A DNA stretch of 9,887 bases from an uncultured Gammaproteobacteria bacterium (GTDB taxonomy: Bacteria; Pseudomonadota; Gammaproteobacteria; GCA-001735895). Position 1 is the first letter of the stretch, and each line of letters starts with the position of its first letter. Below, in pieces: positions 6,285 through 9,887 of the stretch. The translations under genes were made by a program, and so were the position numbers. A model generated the notes under the pieces. The model was not told where the DNA came from. It did not search any database and saw nothing but the letters and a program-made list of their open reading frames with translations. The stretch covers positions 1 through 9,887 of the forward strand of contig CALZHS010000029.1 in NCBI GenBank assembly GCA_945787265.1. The letters are read 5' to 3'.

Positions 6285-7829
6285 TCAGTCTGTCTCGACC
6301 GTAGCAATTTCTGCCGCCTGGTTGAGCGCTCGCAGTTGTTGACGCAATTCATCCAGATCCTGGTCGATTTCACGCTTGTCGGGCTCGGCAGCGCCGTGCA
6401 AACGTATTCGGTCGTGTTCCGCCCTGCCGCGCAGGCTCGGTTTACGCTCGCCGTCAAAACGCATTTTGGTCCAGCGATTACCGAAGCGGAAATAACAGTC
6501 ATTGTGACGGCAACCCGTCACCATGACGCCATCGGCACCATACTTGAGTGCATACTCAACCAGCGTCGGCGGCAACATGCCGCTGCAGATAATCTTGATA
6601 CCGCGGGTATCATCGCAATCCAGCCGCTTGACGTTCAACCCGTGTTCGCAGCCGAAAACGATAAGCTTCAGATCCCCTGTTATTGCGTCGATGGTTTCGC
6701 GGGTCAGCCGGCGCATTTCGTCGACTGGCAGTTGCGGCATATCGATACCCGTTTTCAGTTCACCGCGAGGCGTACGAAACGGATTGGAGGCTGGGCAGGA
6801 GCCGGCACAAATCCCGCAGGCACCGCAAAGCGCGGGATCGACTACCACTTCATGCTCGTAGCGTGCGCCATCGGTGCGCGCCTGCACTGAAATCGCATCG
6901 AAGGGACAATCCTCGAAGCAGAGTCCACAGCCGTTACAGTGATCGAGATCGACAACCGCCTTGGGGCCATCTTTTTTCGGCAGCAGCCACGGCAACATCA
7001 TCAACAGCAACGTAACACTGATGGTCAGAATCCAGACCCGCCCGGCTGGCCAGTATTCGAGCAGCGGGTATACGTTCAGGTAAAACCAGTCAATGTGAAT
7101 CTCCCGCGGCACCATACCAAGGTTGGCGGGCGCATGGCTGACCGCCGGTGCATACAGGGACAATGCCAGCAGCGCGAGAAAAGTCCCCGCGGCAAGTCCT
7201 CGCGGCGGATTGATGTTGACGTTGGAAAGGCGTTTGACATGCAACCACAACATGAACAGCAATAGCATTGGCTGACCCAGTAGATGCAGGAACTCGATCA
7301 GGATAAAGAATCGATCGGTCATTCCTCCTGACACGAAATTGCGCGTCATCGCCCCGGAAAACATCGGCAGGGCATCCATTAACTGCGCCGAGCCGACCGC
7401 GACATACTGCGCCAATTCATCCCACACCAACCAGTAGCCGGTGATGCCAAGCGTCACCACCCTCCACAGGTTGGGTATCCCGGTCACCCACGAAAACCAG
7501 CGGAATCCGCGATAACGTCCCGATGCGAATTCCTTGAACAAATGCAGCAGGATCGTGATGATAACCGCGTCCGAAGCATAGCGATGCAGGCTGCGCATAA
7601 CGCCCGCCGCGTACCATTGGTCATGGGTCATGTATTCTACCGAGGCATGCGCTCCGTCGAGGCTGCCATGAAACGGGATGAACAGATAAATTCCACTTAC
7701 CAGGATTATCCAGAACAGGAAGAACGACAGAGTGCCGAGGTGGTACAACGGATTCCACTCGGTGCCGAAGGAAATGTTGAACCACGACTCAAGCGCGAGA
7801 TAGACTCGCTTTAACGGATTGATTATCAC
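6285..7829 (-). CDS. Cytochrome b - 2x[4Fe-4S] ferredoxin - MvhD fusion protein
   Basis: A 514-residue, three-part redox protein. Residues 1-205 are a bc1/b6f-type cytochrome b with heme ligand pairs H82/H96 (13 residues between) and H182/H197 (14 between, as in b6). Residues 210-285 add two more helices around HIDWFY (245-250), placed like the Qo PEWY motif of subunit IV but degenerate. Six helices put what follows in the cytoplasm. A dicluster ferredoxin has CNGCGLCFEDCP (C298, 301, 304, 308) and CGACGICAGSCP (C335, 338, 341, 345). Residues 387-455 match MvhD (the hydrogenase/heterodisulfide reductase electron-transfer subunit): FGCEHG, ICSGMLPPTLVEYAL, GADGVMVTGC, DCYFRFGN. A charged, probably coiled tail ends the protein. 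The start is GTG 7829, because the in-frame stop at 7842-7844 and the lack of an early ATG leave no better choice. It lies 91 bases after the SCO gene. Predicted role: electron exchange between quinone and a cytoplasmic low-potential partner. The partner and direction are unknown. Confidence 0.92.
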   Translation of the reverse strand: MIINPLKRVYLALESWFNISFGTEWNPLYHLGTLSFFLFWIILVSGIYLFIPFHGSLDGAHASVEYMTHDQWYAAGVMRSLHRYASDAVIITILLHLFKEFASGRYRGFRWFSWVTGIPNLWRVVTLGITGYWLVWDELAQYVAVGSAQLMDALPMFSGAMTRNFVSGGMTDRFFILIEFLHLLGQPMLLLFMLWLHVKRLSNVNINPPRGLAAGTFLALLALSLYAPAVSHAPANLGMVPREIHIDWFYLNVYPLLEYWPAGRVWILTISVTLLLMMLPWLLPKKDGPKAVVDLDHCNGCGLCFEDCPFDAISVQARTDGARYEHEVVVDPALCGACGICAGSCPASNPFRTPRGELKTGIDMPQLPVDEMRRLTRETIDAITGDLKLIVFGCEHGLNVKRLDCDDTRGIKIICSGMLPPTLVEYALKYGADGVMVTGCRHNDCYFRFGNRWTKMRFDGERKPSLRGRAEHDRIRLHGAAEPDKREIDQDLDELRQQLRALNQAAEIATVETD

Positions 7830-7842
7830 CTGTTCGAATTCT

Positions 7843-7900
7843 CAAAAAATAAAAATCAGATTCAAAACCGTACCCGAAAGGCGTTAAAGTCGATCTGATT
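7843..7900 (-). terminator. Possible terminator or attenuator between the SCO and cytochrome b fusion genes
   Basis: On the minus strand AATCAGAT (complement of 7893-7900) pairs with ATCTGATT (complement of 7854-7861) through 8 bp. The stem encloses a 31-base loop with only weak inner pairing, and a T-rich run (TTTTATTTTTT, complement of 7843-7853) follows directly. It would reduce read-through from the SCO gene into the fusion gene. The large loop lowers confidence. Confidence 0.35.
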
Positions 7901-7908
7901 AAAGTCAA
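7895..7908 (-). promoter_or_regulatory. Weak FNR/DNR-like site upstream of the cytochrome b fusion gene
   Basis: The plus-strand bases CTGAT-TAAA-GTCAA match TTGAT-N4-ATCAA at 8 of 10 positions. The centre is 72 bases upstream of the fusion gene start. A class II geometry would put the -10 element near 7867-7872, where the minus strand reads TACGGT, only a 3 of 6 match. The site overlaps the proposed stem-loop. It could be a second, oxygen- or NO-responsive promoter inside the operon, or chance. Confidence 0.3.
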
Positions 7909-7920
7909 TTCAGGCAGCTG

Positions 7921-8748
7921 CTAATTTCTGTGCCAGCCGCGCACAACCACGGTGCCGGCGAAGAGAATGATGGTAGCACCGATCAACATGCCCAGAAACA
8001 ACGAATAGTCGAAGTAGTAACCGTCGCGTACCGGGTCGTAGGTGGTGCAAAAAAGCTTGATCTTGCTGACCAGGTTGGCCAGCAGCGGTTGCTCGGGCGC
8101 CTTGCGGCCAAGCACGAGTTCGATCAGCGGATCGACCAGCATCGGCGTATCGAAGACCTGCCCGTAGACCTGTCGGTAGACCCGGCCCCCGGCATCGATA
8201 ACGGTCGCCTGGATCAAGTGATCGAAACCATTTGACGAGGGGTAGTAGAGAAACCCCAGGTCCCGCGACAAGGCCTCGATCGTTTGCTTGTCGGCACTCA
8301 ACAGCTTCCATCCCTGGTCGCTAACGTTTTGTTTAGCGCCGAAATAGCGCATCGCATCCGGGGTCTCGACCGCGCTATCAAAACCGATCACCGCGACCGT
8401 AAAACTGTCGTCACCAAGCGCTGCCCGCGCCTTTTGTACAATCTTCGACAGGTGCCGCGTGGTCATCGGACAAATCTGGTAGCAGCTGGTGTAAACCATG
8501 CTTAGCACCAATGGCTTACCACGTAACTGTCCGAGTGTGAAAACCTTGCCGTCGGTATCAATAAACCGGTATTCACCAACCTGGGATCCGAGCGCCGCCT
8601 GGCTGGTGGATAGTGCCTGGTCATAGTCAAACGCCGGGGTTGTCTTCCCGAGACTCTCGCCGGTCGATGTTGATTGCGATATTGCCCAGGCGACCGACGG
8701 CAGCATCATATGCAGCAGAAAACTACATATCAGCAACTTGAATCGCAT
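7921..8748 (-). CDS. SCO1/SenC family copper chaperone
   Basis: A periplasmic thioredoxin-fold protein of the SCO/SenC/PrrC family, which delivers copper to, or reduces the cysteines of, the CuA site of heme-copper oxidases. Length is 275 aa. The N-terminal signal or anchor is about 5-22 (LLICSFLLHMMLPSVAWA). The copper ligands are visible as CYQIC (C89, C93) within VYTSCYQICPMTT, and as His177 in GFDHLIQ. Extended segments FTLGQLRGKPLVLSMVY and DGGRVY-like strands match the fold. A C-terminal extension holds FCTTYDPVRDGYYFDYS and a second transmembrane helix (about 249-268), typical of the oxidase-linked SCO subgroup of gammaproteobacteria, so the domain is held to the membrane. The start at 8748 has AGG about 10 bases upstream on the minus strand. 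The gene follows ctaB after 21 bases, which supports a CuA-containing terminal enzyme further upstream, outside the window. Confidence 0.92.
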   Translation of the reverse strand: MRFKLLICSFLLHMMLPSVAWAISQSTSTGESLGKTTPAFDYDQALSTSQAALGSQVGEYRFIDTDGKVFTLGQLRGKPLVLSMVYTSCYQICPMTTRHLSKIVQKARAALGDDSFTVAVIGFDSAVETPDAMRYFGAKQNVSDQGWKLLSADKQTIEALSRDLGFLYYPSSNGFDHLIQATVIDAGGRVYRQVYGQVFDTPMLVDPLIELVLGRKAPEQPLLANLVSKIKLFCTTYDPVRDGYYFDYSLFLGMLIGATIILFAGTVVVRGWHRN

Positions 8749-8769
8749 GCGAATCAGCCTGGCCGAAAC

Positions 8770-9720
8770 CTAACCGAGTATCCAGACGTCGAGCACGGCG
8801 CCGACAAGCAGCGTTACCAGCTGCACCAGCGATGCGAAAAAACTCTTCATCGCGACGCGCGGGGATGGATCCTTGATCATCAACCAGTTGTGATATATGA
8901 AATAGCCGCCACCACCCGCCGCCGCGACAAGGTAGATCCAGTTCATACCATAGAAAAATGGCAGGATAGCAATCGCAACCAGCATCAGCGTGTTGATCAA
9001 TACCACTTCTGCACAACGGCGATTACCAATAATAACCGGTAGCATTGGCACCCCGGTGCGGGTGTAATCCTTGTTCTTGGCGATCGCCAGGCTCCAGAAA
9101 TGGGAAGGCGTCCAGAAGAACAGTACCAGTGCGAGCATGATCGGCACCGGGCCTAAATTCGGGTCGACCGCGGCTGCACCCGCGAGTACTGCAAAGCTGC
9201 CCGATGCACCGCCGATAATAATGTTGGTCCAGGAACGGCGCTTCAGCCAAACGGTATAGACAATTGCGTAGAAAAACGCGCCGAGAAAAATATAAGTTGC
9301 CGCTGGCGCGTTTAACACCAGCGCCGCGGAACCAACCCCGGCGACCAGTAACAACAGGATAATCGCGATCCACATCGGGCCCCTGTGGAAATAGCCGGTG
9401 ACGAAGGGCCGATTGCAGGTGCGTGGCACCTTGCGATCCAGTTCGACTTCAAAATACTGGTTGAAGGCGCCCGCGCTGCCGGCCGAAATCAGTATTGCAA
9501 ACGCGAGCACCAGTATCTCGAGTGCACTGGGTTGTCGACCGGGTGTTATCACCATGCCCACCAGCGCTGTCAGCATCATCACAACACCGATTCTCAACTT
9601 GAGAACATTTGATATCTGGCTACACAGTTCGCCGGGGGTCACCCTCGTCTGCCCACGAGAACTGGGTTCAGTCTCAGGTGGGGACATTCCGTTTGTCCCG
9701 AGTGAATTCAGCATCGCCAT
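8770..9720 (-). CDS. ctaB: Protoheme IX farnesyltransferase (heme O synthase)
   Basis: An integral membrane prenyltransferase (316 aa; synonym cyoE) that attaches a farnesyl group to heme B, giving heme O for heme-copper oxidases. Hydrophobic helices run from about residue 45 to the end. Prenyl-diphosphate motif one is NQYFEVELDRKVPRTCNRP (87-105). The usual first Asp of N-x3-D-x3-D is Glu91 here, while Asp95 and the RT..RP end are kept. Further family marks are YTVWLKRRSWTN (155-166), GGASG (170-174), TPSHFW (204-209) and motif two KNKDYTRTGVPMLPV (215-229). The N-terminus before about residue 30 is polar and variable. ATG 9720 is chosen because it overlaps the stop of the upstream gene (TAATG), implying coupling. 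Met3 or Met12 are alternatives, and no clear ribosome site precedes any of them. No ctaA (heme A synthase) is in the window, so whether heme O or heme A is the final product cannot be told. Confidence 0.93.
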   Translation of the reverse strand: MAMLNSLGTNGMSPPETEPSSRGQTRVTPGELCSQISNVLKLRIGVVMMLTALVGMVITPGRQPSALEILVLAFAILISAGSAGAFNQYFEVELDRKVPRTCNRPFVTGYFHRGPMWIAIILLLLVAGVGSAALVLNAPAATYIFLGAFFYAIVYTVWLKRRSWTNIIIGGASGSFAVLAGAAAVDPNLGPVPIMLALVLFFWTPSHFWSLAIAKNKDYTRTGVPMLPVIIGNRRCAEVVLINTLMLVAIAILPFFYGMNWIYLVAAAGGGGYFIYHNWLMIKDPSPRVAMKSFFASLVQLVTLLVGAVLDVWILG

Positions 9721-9869
9721 TAGCTTAGTGGCCAGACCGAGGCCAGGTAATCCCAGTTAATAAAGTAATACACGACGAAACAAATCAGCAGCGCCATCGC
9801 GAGCGCAAAGGTGCCCGGCGCTTCGAATCCGGCGGAACCGTGTTCTTCTACCGCGAGTTTGGGCGCCAT
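9720..9869 (-). CDS. Small single-helix protein, possible oxidase subunit IIa
   Basis: From the ATG at 9869 the minus strand encodes 49 residues: a polar start (MAPKLAVEEHGSAGFEAPGT), one transmembrane segment (about 21-38, FALAMALLICFVVYYFIN), and an end WDYLASVWPLS. Its TAA overlaps the ctaB ATG by one base. The pattern P-x-GT followed by a single helix with W/Y near its end resembles subunit IIa (CbaD-like) of ba3/B-type oxidases, which is usually encoded beside subunits I and II. The frame stays open to the right edge (QPERLP precedes the Met), so it could instead be the C-terminus of a larger protein. GAG about 9 bases upstream of the ATG favours a separate gene. Confidence 0.55.
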   Translation of the reverse strand: MAPKLAVEEHGSAGFEAPGTFALAMALLICFVVYYFINWDYLASVWPLS

Positions 9870-9887
9870 CGGTAGACGCTCAGGTTG

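Noticed and set aside
6279..6890. Open frame of 203 codons on the plus strand opposite the cytochrome b fusion gene
   Set aside because: The opposite strand carries clear ferredoxin and MvhD motifs over the same bases. This frame shows no recognisable feature.
6285..7829. Fusion gene considered as an ordinary bc1 or b6f cytochrome b
   Set aside because: No Rieske or cytochrome c1/f gene flanks it, the PEWY motif is degenerate (HIDWFY), and more than 200 residues of ferredoxin and MvhD follow the membrane part.
1..9887. CRISPR arrays, tRNA or rRNA genes, insertion sequences, prophage genes
   Set aside because: No regularly spaced repeats, cloverleaf-like segments, transposase or integrase motifs were seen on either strand.

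Overview
The window looks like a chromosomal respiratory region of a denitrifying proteobacterium, most likely a gammaproteobacterium. The evidence is a full-length cytochrome cd1 nitrite reductase very close to the Pseudomonas type, an FNR/DNR-type promoter, heme O synthase and SCO genes in one run, and moderate GC with compact operons. A marine or sediment lineage is possible, but nothing in the sequence settles the genus.

Layout, plus strand: (1) the last 16 codons of a small c-type cytochrome (to 53), followed by a terminator hairpin; (2) an intergenic region with a near-consensus FNR/DNR site at 231-244 and a -10 hexamer at the spacing of a class II activated promoter; (3) a nir operon with nirS (306-2030), nirN (2091-3656), a DUF420 four-helix membrane protein (3696-4136) and a 61-residue two-helix membrane protein (4150-4335), closed by a strong 16-bp dyad; (4) an MFS transporter (4465-5727) of unknown substrate.

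Layout, minus strand, converging on the MFS gene and read from the right edge: a small one-helix protein resembling oxidase subunit IIa (9869-9720), heme O synthase ctaB/cyoE (9720-8770), a SCO/SenC copper chaperone (8748-7921), a large cytochrome b - 2x[4Fe-4S] ferredoxin - MvhD fusion (7829-6285), and a membrane-anchored periplasmic protein of unknown function (6273-5749). The order suggests the tail of a heme-copper oxidase (or oxidase-related NO reductase) operon whose catalytic subunits lie beyond the right edge.

How the genes fit together: NirS reduces nitrite to NO in the periplasm, and NirN finishes its heme d1. The DUF420 protein belongs to a family tied to heme-copper oxidase assembly, so it may link the nir operon to the opposing oxidase operon. 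The most unusual gene is the cytochrome b - ferredoxin - MvhD fusion. It has all four b-heme histidines, two complete ferredoxin motifs and the C-terminal core of MvhD on one polypeptide. Its architecture predicts electron exchange between the quinone pool and a cytoplasmic low-potential partner. That partner is not in the window. The unknown gene 11 bp downstream is a candidate accessory subunit.
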